A stretch of DNA of 64,000 nt from an uncultured Scytonema sp. (GTDB lineage Bacteria > Cyanobacteriota > Cyanobacteriia > Cyanobacteriales > Nostocaceae). Numbering within the stretch: the stretch's first letter is position 1; the number at the start of each line of letters is the position of its first letter. The notes under the pieces are model-generated. The model saw nothing but the letters and a program-made list of their open reading frames with translations. It had not been told where the DNA came from and did not search any database. Shown piece after piece: positions 38,607 to 47,886 of this stretch. The stretch is taken from contig CALMVQ010000164.1 of NCBI GenBank assembly GCA_937873135.1, positions 39,831 through 103,830 on the forward strand, read 5' to 3'. The position numbers and the translations under genes are program-made.

Positions 38607-39026
38607 ATGGCTCAAATTCAAGAAGCAACACAAGTTAACACACTACACCTACCTTCAGCCGTCACACCTAGAGGCGTCGCTGCAACTGAGTTGCGTCCTT
38701 GGGGTTCTTTCACAATTTTAGAAGAAGGACATGGATATAAAATCAAGCGCATTGAAGTCAAGCCCGGACATCGTTTGAGCTTGCAAATGCACCATCACCG
38801 CAGCGAACACTGGATTGTTGTCTCTGGTACTGCTAAAGTTGTTTGCGGGGAGCTAGAAGTGATGCTAAGCAACAATCAATCAACTTACGTGCCTCAGTGT
38901 ACCGCTCATCGTTTAGAAAATCCAGGAGTCATTCCCTTAGTATTGATTGAAGTCCAAAATGGTGAATACTTGGGAGAAGATGACATTGTTCGCTATCAAG
39001 ACGACTATGCCCGTGTAGAAAAGTAA
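38607..39026 (+). CDS. Mannose-6-phosphate isomerase type II-like cupin
   Basis: 139 residues from ATG 38607, preceded by GAGG. It is a free-standing cupin matching the C-terminal isomerase domain of bifunctional ManC/AlgA proteins: LRPWGSFTILEEG, then HRLSLQMHHHRSEHW with H62, H64 and E67-H68 as metal ligands, VVSGTAKV, and the second cupin motif near STYVPQCTAHRLENPG. It should interconvert fructose 6-phosphate and mannose 6-phosphate or bind a similar sugar, supplying GDP-mannose for envelope glycans; the activity of stand-alone members is inferred. Cytosolic. Spacing of 107 bases to the next gene allows co-transcription. Confidence 0.85.
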   Translation: MAQIQEATQVNTLHLPSAVTPRGVAATELRPWGSFTILEEGHGYKIKRIEVKPGHRLSLQMHHHRSEHWIVVSGTAKVVCGELEVMLSNNQSTYVPQCTAHRLENPGVIPLVLIEVQNGEYLGEDDIVRYQDDYARVEK

Positions 39027-39133
39027 AAGTAACTATAGTACGAGTGAAGCAGTGTTAGGAGCAAATTAAATACTTTTTAGCGTAACGACCTCATCTTTCA
39101 AATAAGATGGGGTTAAATTTTCTCTCGAATTAT

Positions 39134-39466
39134 ATGATTAAGTTAACTCAAGCAGCTGCTACTGAAATTAAGCGGTTACAGTCAAAGCAACAACTAAATA
39201 TCTTGTTTCGATTGGCCGTCAAACCTGGTGGCTGTTCAGGGTGGTTTTACGATATGTCCTTTGAACAAACATTGAAAGTTGATGATCGCATTTTTGAGTG
39301 CAATACGGTTCAAGTCGTCATTGATGCCGAAACGTTCCCGTATATCAACGGTTTGACCTTAGATTATTCCGAAGATTTGATGGGGGGTGGTTTTCGCTTT
39401 GATAACAACAGCGCGAAAACCACTTGTGGTTGTGGTAACTCCTTTTCCATTCATGACAGGGAGTAA
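39134..39466 (+). CDS. HesB/IscA-type iron-sulfur carrier protein
   Basis: 110 residues from ATG 39134, the usual family start (MIKLTQAA); an in-frame ATG at 39107 would add nine residues. The three conserved cysteines of A-type carriers are present: C34 in GGCSGW and C98/C100 in TTCGCGNSF. It is expected to accept Fe-S clusters and pass them to target proteins in the cytosol. The SEDLMGGGFRFDN segment is also typical. It lies just upstream of the str operon, separated by a clear promoter, and is probably not part of it. Confidence 0.88.
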   Translation: MIKLTQAAATEIKRLQSKQQLNILFRLAVKPGGCSGWFYDMSFEQTLKVDDRIFECNTVQVVIDAETFPYINGLTLDYSEDLMGGGFRFDNNSAKTTCGCGNSFSIHDRE

Positions 39467-39524
39467 GCAATAGGTCAAAATTTTCATTTTTTAGTTTACC
39501 AACTAAAATAATCACAAAAAAAGT

Positions 39525-39554
39525 TTGACAGAAGTTGACAAACTAAGCTATAAT
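39525..39554 (+). promoter_or_regulatory. Sigma-70-type promoter of the str operon
   Basis: TTGACA (39525-39530) and TATAAT (39549-39554) match consensus exactly with an 18-base spacer, 51 bases before the rpsL start. A second TTGACA at 39535 is too close to serve with the same -10 box. Confidence 0.75.
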
Positions 39555-39604
39555 CAGGATTTGTTAAAACTCCAAACAATAAACAGCTTTACGCGCTGTC
39601 ACTC

Positions 39605-39991
39605 ATGCCAACCATACAGCAGCTTATCCGTAATCAACGCGAACTAGCGCGTCAGAAAACAAAGTCCCCAGCTCTAAAGCAATGCCCTCAACGACGAGGT
39701 GTTTGTACCAGAGTATACACGACTACACCAAAAAAGCCTAATTCGGCTCTACGTAAAGTAGCAAGAGTCAGACTGACATCTGGATTTGAAGTCACGGCTT
39801 ACATTCCAGGAATTGGTCACAACTTGCAAGAACACTCTGTCGTCATGATTCGTGGTGGTCGGGTTAAGGACTTACCGGGCGTAAGATACCACATCATTCG
39901 TGGTACCTTGGATACTGCTGGAGTTAAAGACCGCAAGCAGGGTCGTTCCAAGTACGGCACTAAGCGTCCAAAAGCGGCAGCAGCAAAGTAA
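39605..39991 (+). CDS. rpsL: 30S ribosomal protein S12
   Basis: 128 residues, three or four more than the bacterial norm because of an Ala-rich basic tail (KRPKAAAAK). It shapes the decoding centre of the 30S subunit. The streptomycin-related loops are wild type in form: [16 protein letters not shown] (Lys43 region) and [13 protein letters not shown] (Lys88/Pro91 region). [14 protein letters not shown] is the conserved N-terminal motif. First gene of the str operon behind a consensus promoter. Confidence 0.98.
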   Translation: MPTIQQLIRNQRELARQKTKSPALKQCPQRRGVCTRVYTTTPKKPNSALRKVARVRLTSGFEVTAYIPGIGHNLQEHSVVMIRGGRVKDLPGVRYHIIRGTLDTAGVKDRKQGRSKYGTKRPKAAAAK

Positions 39992-40522
39992 GCTTCAACT
40001 GAATTATACAGTTGACTGGCATTATTACTTCAAAGTCTATGCGGTAGTGAATGTTCAACCTATTTATAAATGTTCCCTCAATTTGTGGATAGAGAACGAA
40101 AGCAGGCTAAACAGACTTACTTGGTTGAATTCAAGATGTTGAGAAAGTCTGAATTTTAAACTTTGAGGGAGACAATTTTCTGCCGAAAAAAAGCATTGAA
40201 AAACCATGACTTGATCACAGTAAGCAGGAAACAGCCTTCCACATATTGCTCAAACAGGCATAACCTGTGAGTCAAAGTGTTGCTTGGTCGAGAAACTAGG
40301 TACGTCTTTCCTCAAGTTAAAGAGATGCTTGGACGTCCAAGATGCTTTAAGCGACAGCAGCATTTTAACCTGAAGATAAAGGTATATAATGTAGTCGCCT
40401 TGTGTGTCTAATTTCAGGCAACAAGTTAAGAAAGTCTGTTCGGCTACTTTAGTAGACAATGAAGTTGTCCGATAGCATATAGTAGTACGATTTCGTTGCC
40501 AAAAAAGAACTAAGGGTTAAGT
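39992..40522 (+). other. Long rpsL-rpsG spacer with possible internal promoter
   Basis: 531 bases, much longer than the rpsL-rpsG gap I expect in a str operon. I see no gene. TATAAT occurs at 40385-40390 and TTTAAC about 15-16 bases upstream, a weak candidate promoter for rpsG. An S7-binding or processing site could also account for the length, but I cannot define one. Confidence 0.35.
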
Positions 40523-40993
40523 ATGTCTCGTCGTGGTGTTATTCAGAAGCGCCCAGTTCCAGCCGATTCAGTGTATAACAGTCGCCTTGTTAGCATGATG
40601 ATTAGGCGGATAATGCGTCATGGAAAAAAATCTCTAGCTGCACGCATTGTTTATGAAGCGTTAAAAACAATACAGGAACGCACCGGTGGCGATTCCTTGG
40701 AAACATTTGAAAGAGCAGTGCGAAATGCAACGCCTTTGGTAGAAGTCAAAGCTCGCCGTGTAGGCGGAGCTACGTACCAAGTACCAATGGAAGTGCGTAC
40801 CGAACGGGGTACTAGCTTAGCGCTTCGTTGGTTGGTGCAATTTTCCAGGCAACGTCCGGGTCGTACAATGGCAAACAGATTAGCGAATGAGTTAATGGAT
40901 GCTGCCAACGAAACTGGGAATGCTATTCGCAAGCGAGAAGAAACGCACAGGATGGCCGAAGCAAACAAAGCATTTGCACACTATCGTTATTAA
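40523..40993 (+). CDS. rpsG: 30S ribosomal protein S7
   Basis: 156 residues, the normal length. It binds the 3' major domain of 16S rRNA and starts assembly of the 30S head. Recognised by [44 protein letters not shown] and the C-terminal [20 protein letters not shown]. The start has AAGGG upstream. The hairpin GACGCG/CGCGTC at 41001-41018 follows the stop and may weaken read-through to fusA. Confidence 0.98.
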   Translation: MSRRGVIQKRPVPADSVYNSRLVSMMIRRIMRHGKKSLAARIVYEALKTIQERTGGDSLETFERAVRNATPLVEVKARRVGGATYQVPMEVRTERGTSLALRWLVQFSRQRPGRTMANRLANELMDAANETGNAIRKREETHRMAEANKAFAHYRY

Positions 40994-41000
40994 TGATAGA

Positions 41001-41018
41001 GACGCGACATTTCGCGTC
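41001..41018 (+). terminator. Short hairpin after rpsG
   Basis: GACGCG (41001-41006) and CGCGTC (41013-41018) with a six-base loop, followed by TTTG. Too weak a T tract for a full terminator; an attenuator or processing site is more likely. Confidence 0.4.
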
Positions 41019-41136
41019 TTTGATAGTGGGAAATACGAGTGCATCCACAATGAAGAAGACGGTTTTCCGTAAAGTATAACATTTTAACAAAGTGTAATAT
41101 ACAAGTATCATGAAACGAAACTTATAGGAGGTAGCT

Positions 41137-43218
41137 GTGGCACGCACTAACCCGCTAGAGAGAGTACGCAATATCGGTATTGCGGCGCATATAGATGCGG
41201 GAAAAACAACTACAACAGAGAGAATATTATTTTACTCTGGAATAATTCATAAGATTGGTGAGGTTCATGAAGGAACCGCTGTAACAGACTGGATGGATCA
41301 GGAGCGGGAACGGGGAATTACCATCACTGCTGCTGCTATTAGTACCAGTTGGAAAAATAATCAAATTAACATTATCGATACTCCTGGACACGTAGACTTC
41401 ACGATTGAAGTAGAACGTTCGATGCGAGTGCTGGATGGTGTAATTACAGTTTTGTGTTCTGTAGGCGGCGTGCAGCCACAGACAGAGACAGTATGGCGTC
41501 AGGCAGAACGCTATAAAGTGCCCCGCATCGTGTTTATTAATAAGATGGATCGCACGGGCGCAAACTTTTATAAAGTTCACGAACAAGTACGCGATCGCCT
41601 ACGGACTAACGCCATTGCTATTCAGTTACCCATTGGCAGTGAAACCGAATTTAAGGGTATTGTTGACTTGGTCAGGATGCGAGCATACATCTACACCAAC
41701 GACCAAGGAACTGATATCCAAGACACTGAAATCCCGCAAGACATGCTTTCTCAGGTAGAAGAACACCGCGTCAAACTGATCGAAGCAGTAGCGGAAACTG
41801 ACGATAACCTGATGAACAAGTACTTTGAGGGAGAAGAACTTACCGAGGAAGAAGTTCGCAAAGCTCTGCGTAAAGGTACAGTTGCAGGTACTATTGTCCC
41901 TGTGCTTTGCGGTTCAGCTTTCAAGAACAAAGGCGTACAGTTGTTGTTGGATGCAGTAGTAGATTACTTACCAGCTCCCAGCGATGTACCACCAATTCAA
42001 GGTACACTGGCCAATGGCGAAGTGGTAGAGCGTCACGCAGACGATAATGAGCCTCTGTCAGCTCTTGCCTTCAAAATTATGGCAGATCCATACGGTCGCC
42101 TAACCTTTGTTCGCGTATATTCTGGCGTTTTGAAGAAGGGAAGCTATGTTTACAACGCCACGAAGGACAAGAAAGAACGGATTTCTCGTTTAGTCGTTTT
42201 GAAAGCGGATGATAGGCTCGATGTTGAGGAACTTAGAGCAGGCGATTTGGGAGCCGCTTTGGGGTTGAAAGATACTTTAACAGGTGACACCCTCTGTGAT
42301 GAAAGCTCGCCAGTCATTTTAGAATCGCTGTTCATTCCCGAACCTGTGATCTCGGTGGCGGTTGAACCCAAAACCAAGAACGACATGGATAAGCTATCCA
42401 AGGCTCTACAATCTCTCTCAGAAGAAGATCCCACCTTCCGCGTTCATGTCGATCCAGAAACTAACCAAACTGTGATTGCAGGGATGGGAGAGTTACACCT
42501 GGAAATTCTGGTTGATCGGATGTTACGAGAATTCAAAGTGGAAGCGAATGTTGGTGCACCACAAGTCGCTTACCGCGAAACAATCCGCAAGCAAGTCAAC
42601 AGAGTAGAAGGTAAGTTTATCCGTCAGAGTGGCGGTAAAGGTCAGTACGGTCACGTTGTGATTGACTTGGAGCCAGGACAACCTGGAAGCGGTTTTGAAT
42701 TCGTCTCCAAAATTGTTGGTGGTGTCGTACCTAAAGAGTACATCTCGCCAGCAGAAGCAGGAATGAAAGAAAGCTGTGAATCGGGGATTATAGCAGGATA
42801 TCCGCTCATTGACGTTAAAGCAACGCTCATTGATGGGTCTTACCACGATGTAGACTCTTCAGAAATGGCTTTTAAAATTGCTGGTTCAATGGCAATGAAA
42901 GAAGCAGTGATGAAAGCTTCACCTGTCCTGTTAGAACCTATGATGAAAGTTGAAGTGGAAGTTCCTGAAAACTACCTTGGGGATGTTATGGGCGACCTCA
43001 ATTCCCGTCGTGGGCAAATTGAGGGGATGGGATCTGAGCAGGGTCTTGCTAAAGTAACTGCTAAAGTTCCATTGGCAGAAATGTTTGGCTACGCTACTGA
43101 TATCCGCTCCAAGACCCAAGGTCGAGGCATTTTCACGATGGAGTTTAGCAACTACGATGAGGTGCCTCGCAATGTGGCTGAGGCAATTATCGCTAAAAGT
43201 AAAGGGAACGCTCATTAG
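41137..43218 (+). CDS. fusA: Translation elongation factor G
   Basis: 693 residues, full length. EF-G drives ribosomal translocation with GTP. Start GTG 41137 has AGGAGG five bases upstream. The G motifs are complete: AHIDAGKT (17-24), DTPGH, NKMD and the [10 protein letters not shown] region; the domain IV/V segments GGVVPKEYI and [15 protein letters not shown] are present. Third gene of the str operon. The next gene follows after a 164-base spacer containing a heptamer array. Confidence 0.98.
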   Translation: MARTNPLERVRNIGIAAHIDAGKTTTTERILFYSGIIHKIGEVHEGTAVTDWMDQERERGITITAAAISTSWKNNQINIIDTPGHVDFTIEVERSMRVLDGVITVLCSVGGVQPQTETVWRQAERYKVPRIVFINKMDRTGANFYKVHEQVRDRLRTNAIAIQLPIGSETEFKGIVDLVRMRAYIYTNDQGTDIQDTEIPQDMLSQVEEHRVKLIEAVAETDDNLMNKYFEGEELTEEEVRKALRKGTVAGTIVPVLCGSAFKNKGVQLLLDAVVDYLPAPSDVPPIQGTLANGEVVERHADDNEPLSALAFKIMADPYGRLTFVRVYSGVLKKGSYVYNATKDKKERISRLVVLKADDRLDVEELRAGDLGAALGLKDTLTGDTLCDESSPVILESLFIPEPVISVAVEPKTKNDMDKLSKALQSLSEEDPTFRVHVDPETNQTVIAGMGELHLEILVDRMLREFKVEANVGAPQVAYRETIRKQVNRVEGKFIRQSGGKGQYGHVVIDLEPGQPGSGFEFVSKIVGGVVPKEYISPAEAGMKESCESGIIAGYPLIDVKATLIDGSYHDVDSSEMAFKIAGSMAMKEAVMKASPVLLEPMMKVEVEVPENYLGDVMGDLNSRRGQIEGMGSEQGLAKVTAKVPLAEMFGYATDIRSKTQGRGIFTMEFSNYDEVPRNVAEAIIAKSKGNAH

Positions 43219-43230
43219 TCATTTGTTATA

Positions 43231-43372
43231 AGTCATGAGTCATGAGTTATTCGTTATTCTTCATTGGTAAATACATTGGACAAATGATGCTTACCGAAGG
43301 ACTCTTGACACTAGATAAAGGACACTTGACAAAGGACACTTGACGAAGGACAAAGGATACTTGACAAAGGAC
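43231..43372 (+). repeat. Heptanucleotide array in the fusA-tuf spacer
   Basis: AGTCATG repeats occur at 43231-43248. From 43296 to 43372 the sequence reads as eleven in-phase heptamers: GAAGGAC, TCTTGAC, ACTAGAT, AAAGGAC, ACTTGAC, AAAGGAC, ACTTGAC, GAAGGAC, AAAGGAT, ACTTGAC, AAAGGAC. The last unit ends ten bases before the tuf ATG, and its AAAGGA is the only Shine-Dalgarno-like sequence there. Confidence 0.85.
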
Positions 43373-43382
43373 AAAACAATTC

Positions 43383-44612
43383 ATGGCACGCGCAAAGTTT
43401 GAAAGGAATAAACCCCACGTTAACATTGGTACGATTGGCCACGTCGATCATGGGAAAACTACGTTAACAGCAGCTATTACCATGACCTTGGCCGCTTTAG
43501 GTCAAGCTGTGGCTAAGGGCTACGATCAAATCGATAACGCACCAGAAGAAAAGGCACGGGGTATTACTATCAATACCGCTCACGTCGAGTATGAAACCGA
43601 TAAACGGCATTATGCTCATGTGGACTGCCCAGGGCACGCTGACTATGTGAAGAATATGATCACAGGTGCTGCTCAAATGGATGGTGCCATTCTAGTAGTT
43701 TCTGCTGCTGATGGTCCCATGCCTCAAACAAGAGAACACATCCTGCTGGCAAAGCAAGTGGGTGTACCTAATCTGGTCGTCTTCTTGAACAAGGAAGACA
43801 TGGTGGATGACGCAGAACTCCTGGAACTCGTGGAATTGGAAGTCAGAGATCTGCTGTCAAGCTATGAATTCGCCGGTGACGACATTCCAGTAGTCATAGG
43901 TTCCGGTCTACAGGCATTGCAAAAAATGACTGCTAGTCCCAAAACACCACGCGGTGAAGATAAGTGGGTAGATAAAATCTATGACTTGATGGATGCTGTA
44001 GACAGCTACATCCCCACACCAGAACGCGACATCGATAAGCCCTTCCTTATGGCTATAGAAGATGTGTTCTCGATCACAGGTCGGGGTACAGTAGCTACAG
44101 GTCGGATTGAACGCGGGAAAGTCAAAATCGGTGACACCGTAGAACTAGTGGGCATTAAAGCTACCCGCTCTACAACAGTGACTGGTATCGAGATGTTCAA
44201 GAAGAGCCTTGATGAAGGTATGGCAGGGGACAACGCTGGTATACTACTACGCGGTGTGCAAAAAGCTGATATCGAACGCGGTATGGTCATCGCCAAGCCA
44301 GGTTCTATTACCCCACATACCCAATTTGAAGGTGAAGTCTACGTTTTGACTGAAAAAGAAGGCGGTCGCAAGACTCCATTCTTCCCAGGTTACCGTCCTC
44401 AGTTCTATGTTCGGACAACAGACGTAACTGGTACGATCAGAACCTTCACTGCTGATGATGGTAGTGAAGCTGAAATGGTGATGCCAGGAGACCGGATCAA
44501 GATGACAGTCGAACTGATTAGCCCGATCGCCATTGAGCAAGGAATGCGCTTCGCTATCCGCGAAGGTGGTCGCACTATTGGTGCCGGTGTCGTTGCCAAA
44601 ATAGTCAAGTAG
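43383..44612 (+). CDS. tuf: Translation elongation factor Tu
   Basis: 409 residues, the usual cyanobacterial length. It delivers aminoacyl-tRNA to the ribosome as a GTP complex. The P-loop GHVDHGKT (19-26), [27 protein letters not shown] and the domain II/III segments [13 protein letters not shown] and [15 protein letters not shown] are intact. The ribosome-binding site seems to come from the last unit of a heptamer repeat. A hairpin terminator follows. Confidence 0.98.
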   Translation: MARAKFERNKPHVNIGTIGHVDHGKTTLTAAITMTLAALGQAVAKGYDQIDNAPEEKARGITINTAHVEYETDKRHYAHVDCPGHADYVKNMITGAAQMDGAILVVSAADGPMPQTREHILLAKQVGVPNLVVFLNKEDMVDDAELLELVELEVRDLLSSYEFAGDDIPVVIGSGLQALQKMTASPKTPRGEDKWVDKIYDLMDAVDSYIPTPERDIDKPFLMAIEDVFSITGRGTVATGRIERGKVKIGDTVELVGIKATRSTTVTGIEMFKKSLDEGMAGDNAGILLRGVQKADIERGMVIAKPGSITPHTQFEGEVYVLTEKEGGRKTPFFPGYRPQFYVRTTDVTGTIRTFTADDGSEAEMVMPGDRIKMTVELISPIAIEQGMRFAIREGGRTIGAGVVAKIVK

Positions 44613-44639
44613 TCACGCGCGAGAGTGAACAATAGATCG

Positions 44640-44672
44640 AGCAGAGGTGGTACAATACATCTCTGCTTTTTT
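44640..44672 (+). terminator. Rho-independent terminator/attenuator between tuf and rpsJ
   Basis: AGCAGAG (44640-44646) pairs with CTCTGCT (44661-44667), followed by a run of six Ts. It should end most transcripts from the upstream str genes, so rpsJ may rely on read-through or its own promoter. Confidence 0.75.
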
Positions 44673-44794
44673 AGGCAAATAGGTAAGTTGTTGATTGTTG
44701 CTTGTTGGTCTTTATTTGTTCTACTAATTATTAACAACTAACAACGGTAACTTCTTCACCAACTCATAACTCATCAGAACCAGGAAAATTAAAA

Positions 44795-45112
44795 ATGGCA
44801 ACGCTACAGCAGCAAAAGATTAGAATTCGCTTACAGGCTTTTGACCGACGTTTACTCGATACATCTTGCGAGAAGATTGTAGACACAGCTAACCGGACAA
44901 ATGCCACAGCGATAGGACCAATTCCTCTACCCACAAAACGTCGGATTTACTGTGTGTTGCGATCGCCTCATGTGGATAAAGATTCGCGGGAACATTTTGA
45001 AACACGCACCCATCGTCGAATTATAGACATCTATCAGCCTTCTTCTAAAACTATAGATGCCTTGATGAAACTAGACTTACCATCAGGTGTAGATATTGAA
45101 GTAAAACTGTAA
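44795..45112 (+). CDS. rpsJ: 30S ribosomal protein S10
   Basis: 105 residues, normal length. It is a 30S head protein and, as NusE, a partner of NusB in transcription antitermination. Typical segments are [49 protein letters not shown] and the C-terminal [11 protein letters not shown]. Its place after tuf is the conserved cyanobacterial order. The start has AGGA about 12 bases upstream. Confidence 0.98.
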   Translation: MATLQQQKIRIRLQAFDRRLLDTSCEKIVDTANRTNATAIGPIPLPTKRRIYCVLRSPHVDKDSREHFETRTHRRIIDIYQPSSKTIDALMKLDLPSGVDIEVKL

Positions 45113-45263
45113 CAGTTATTGAAGAGTGGTTATTGCTCAATGGTTATGGGTCATACATTACTAACAACCAACAACTGTAGTCCCGAATTTCATGCGAGTT
45201 TTTCACGGGACGACAAGTTTTATAGATTAAACCTATAGCCATTAACAACTAACAACTAACTCT

Positions 45264-45295
45264 GCCCTGAAGAAATATGTCTCAGGGCTTTTTCT
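45264..45295 (+). terminator. Rho-independent terminator after rpsJ
   Basis: GCCCTGA (45264-45270) pairs with TCAGGGC (45282-45288), followed by TTTTTC. Heptamers AACAACT (45244-45257) precede it directly. It closes the str operon before the LON-domain gene. The wider spacer 45113-45505 also holds the small reading frame at 45415. Confidence 0.85.
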
Positions 45296-45414
45296 TTGCA
45301 GCAAAACAAGATGATAGAATAAAGAAACGCTAAGCATAACAGCTATGTAAGTATTCAGCCCTAAGCGATCGGCTATAAGACTTTTAAGAGATGCGCTTCA
45401 AGGAGAAAGTTTAC

Positions 45415-45480
45415 ATGAATCCATTCAAAGCTAAGCGAAAAGTACTAATGGCTAAATACTTACAGCATAATAAATATTAA
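45415..45480 (+). CDS. Candidate 21-residue basic small protein or leader peptide
   Basis: ATG 45415 to TAA 45480 gives 21 residues, MNPFKAKRKVLMAKYLQHNKY, rich in Lys. A strong AAGGAG (45400-45405) lies nine bases upstream, better than that of most genes here. The frame ends 25 bases before the LON-domain gene, so it could be a leader peptide or translational coupler. I know no homologue; chance cannot be excluded for so short a frame. Confidence 0.4.
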   Translation: MNPFKAKRKVLMAKYLQHNKY

Positions 45481-45505
45481 AGATTAAATTTATACCAAGG
45501 CAAAA

Positions 45506-46156
45506 ATGACATCCTATTCTAAAATTGCAGTTCGCGAACTACCTCTGTTCCCATTATCAGAAGTGGTTTTGTTTCCAACAAGACCATTACCACTGCATAT
45601 CTTTGAATTGCGCTACAGAATGATGATGAATACAATATTGGAGAGCGATCGCAGGTTTGGAGTGTTGATGGTAGATCCGGTAAAAGGCACGATTGCTAAC
45701 GTTGGCTGCTGTGCGGAAATTATTCATTACCAGCGGTTGACAGATGACAGAATGAAAATGTGGACACTAGGACAGCAAAGGTTTCGCGTTCTGGAATATA
45801 TTCGCGAAAAGCCCTACCGCGTTGCCTTAGTCGAGTGGATTGAAGATCAACCGCCAATGAAGGATTTGCGACCATTGGCTACTACGGTAGAACAAATACT
45901 GCGAGATGTGGTGCGTCTCTCAGTAAAATTAACCGAACAAAACATCGAACTGCCAGAAGATTTACCAGATCTGCCGATCGAACTATCTTACTGGGTGGCA
46001 AGTAACCTCTACGGTGTAGCCGCAGAACAGCAGGCTTTACTAGAAATGCAAGATACTGTGACTCGCTTGGAGAGAGAAGCAGAAATCTTGACTTCTACTC
46101 GTAATAATCTAGCTGCTCGTACTGTTCTCAAAGACACCTTCAATCAAAAGTTATGA
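45506..46156 (+). CDS. Stand-alone LON N-terminal (substrate-binding) domain protein
   Basis: 216 residues. VRELPLFPLSEVVLFPTRPLPLHIFELRYR opens the domain, a near-perfect match to the Lon N-terminal fold; the ATPase and protease domains are absent, as in other cyanobacterial and plastid proteins of this type. The C-terminal third is helical (LLEMQDTVTRLEREAEIL, coiled-coil-like). A role in substrate recognition or as adaptor is assumed from the fold, not shown. Start ATG 45506 has AAGG upstream. It follows the str operon in the same direction but behind a terminator. Confidence 0.88.
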   Translation: MTSYSKIAVRELPLFPLSEVVLFPTRPLPLHIFELRYRMMMNTILESDRRFGVLMVDPVKGTIANVGCCAEIIHYQRLTDDRMKMWTLGQQRFRVLEYIREKPYRVALVEWIEDQPPMKDLRPLATTVEQILRDVVRLSVKLTEQNIELPEDLPDLPIELSYWVASNLYGVAAEQQALLEMQDTVTRLEREAEILTSTRNNLAARTVLKDTFNQKL

Positions 46157-46242
46157 GTGAGGAGTAAGTAAGAACCAGTTGCGTGCAACATTATTCGTAA
46201 GATTGCGGCAGCTTCCTGTCTTCAGAACTTCGGGACCTTCCC

Positions 46243-47109
46243 CTAACTAAACTGTAAAACATTGTAGCTACCAAATATTTTTAATAATTCTGTACGCTCG
46301 CTTAATTCTGCTAAAGCAGATTGCATTTGCGGTTCTGAGACATCAGCCTCCGCATCAATGAAAAATAAGTATTCTCCTAAAGATCGCTTTGTCGGGCGTG
46401 ATTCAATGCGGCTGAGATTTATATCTAGATGGGCAAAAACTTGTAACGCTTTCACCAGCGCACCTGGTAAATTGGCAGGTAGACTGAATGCGAGCGAAGA
46501 GTAACTGGCTTTTTTGAAATCAGTCTGTAGGGTGAAAGCTTTATGAGTCTGACTTACGACCCAGAAGCGAGTAAAGTTTTCTGGATAATCGTTAATGCCA
46601 CTGGCTAATATAGGCAGATTATATAGTTGCGCTGCTCTTTGAGATGAGATAGCCGCAGTTGTTAGATTATGCTGTAGTTTGAGCAGCGCTTCAGTTGTAG
46701 AGTTACTTGGAATCAGCTCTACAGTGGGAAGAAATTGCTCCAACCATCCTTGGCATTGTGATAGAGCTTGAGGGTGAGAATAAACTATTTTGATGTCTTC
46801 TAAGCTGGCAGCACAAGAAATTAACATGTGGGCGATTGGCATGACTAAACCCATCTGAATTTGTAAATTATTGAGCAGCCAGAGTGTGTCTAGAGTCATC
46901 GTCACACTTCCTTCAATAGAATTTTCCACAGGTACAACAGCTAGTAGTGCAGAATTGGCATCTACGGCTCCCAATGTTTGGGCAATGCTAGGATAGGGAC
47001 ATAAGATAGCTTCAACTCCAGTACTTTTTGTCAGCTGATTAAGATAAAAAATAGCTGCTTGTTCTGTATAGGTGCCAGGAGGTCCTAAATGTGCGATTGT
47101 GATGGTCAT
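46243..47109 (-). CDS. pheA: Prephenate dehydratase
   Basis: 288 residues from ATG 47109; an upstream in-frame ATG at 47193 would add 28 unmatched residues. The enzyme converts prephenate to phenylpyruvate in phenylalanine synthesis. The dehydratase domain begins IAHLGPPGTYTEQAA and includes VPVENSIEGSV and the TRFW catalytic motif (NFTRFWVVS). The C-terminal ACT domain, SRIESRPTKRSLGEYLFFID, binds phenylalanine for feedback control. There is no chorismate mutase fusion. Convergent with the LON-domain gene. Confidence 0.94.
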   Translation of the reverse strand: MTITIAHLGPPGTYTEQAAIFYLNQLTKSTGVEAILCPYPSIAQTLGAVDANSALLAVVPVENSIEGSVTMTLDTLWLLNNLQIQMGLVMPIAHMLISCAASLEDIKIVYSHPQALSQCQGWLEQFLPTVELIPSNSTTEALLKLQHNLTTAAISSQRAAQLYNLPILASGINDYPENFTRFWVVSQTHKAFTLQTDFKKASYSSLAFSLPANLPGALVKALQVFAHLDINLSRIESRPTKRSLGEYLFFIDAEADVSEPQMQSALAELSERTELLKIFGSYNVLQFS

Positions 47110-47298
47110 AGTTTGGTTTAACTCAAATGATTTGCACAAATTATAGTATTCCCTGAATAAATTCGAGGTGTAAAGGTGTAAAAGGTAACTCAACCCTTTT
47201 CTTTTTAAAACTCATTACCCCTCTTTAAAAAGGCTTTAACCGATCCAATCTCCTGAAAAAAATTTATAATAATTTAATAATTTAGATTTTTATCAACT

Positions 47299-47886
47299 AT
47301 GCCTACTCGATTTCGTGCCTCTCTATCAGTTGAAATTGCTGTTCCAGAACAGCCGATTCCCATTCAATATTACTTGCGTCAGCCTCAACGTCTTGTCAAT
47401 GCATTAATTGACCCTAGCCGTGTAAAATCTCTTTCTGAAGAAGTTTTTCGATTAAAAATGCGTCCTGTAAATTTTATGTCACTCAATATTCAACCTACTG
47501 TAGACATGAGAGTTTGGGCTTCCTCGCATGGAACAATTTATTTGCAGTCAGTAGGTTGTGAAATTCTTGGGGTTGAGTATATTAATCAGCGTTTCGCTCT
47601 CAATTTGAAAGGGTTTTTATCTCCCCAACAACTCAATACAGGCACTTGTTTGAAAGGACGAGCCGATTTAGAAGTGCAGGTGGATTTACCATTACCATTT
47701 TCCCTGACCCCAACACCAATCTTAGAAACTGCTGGCAATGGTTTACTTAAAAGCGTTTTGTTAACAATTAAACAACGATTGCTCAGCCAACTTTTAGCAG
47801 ATTATCGTCGTTGGGTGATATCACAAACAGATGAAATCGTTCTTGACGAAGGAAGTACAGAATTACCAATCCTCAATCCCGAGTAA
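47299..47886 (+). CDS. DUF1997 family protein
   Basis: 195 residues without signal peptide or membrane helix. The pattern YYLRQPQRLVNALIDPSRV, then VFRLKMRPVNFMSLNIQPTVDMRVW and a basic C-terminal helix, matches DUF1997, a family shared by cyanobacteria and plastids with no assigned biochemical function. Its last 14 bases overlap the 3' end of rnhB, which is encoded on the other strand. Confidence 0.85.
   Translation: MPTRFRASLSVEIAVPEQPIPIQYYLRQPQRLVNALIDPSRVKSLSEEVFRLKMRPVNFMSLNIQPTVDMRVWASSHGTIYLQSVGCEILGVEYINQRFALNLKGFLSPQQLNTGTCLKGRADLEVQVDLPLPFSLTPTPILETAGNGLLKSVLLTIKQRLLSQLLADYRRWVISQTDEIVLDEGSTELPILNPE

Noticed and set aside
43296..43372. CRISPR-like array
   Set aside because: The repeats are 7-bp units without spacers, so this is an STRR array; no CRISPR array was found in the window.
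47873..47886. 14-base 3' overlap of rnhB and the DUF1997 gene
   Set aside because: Small convergent overlaps are common and both stop codons are sound; nothing unusual follows from it.
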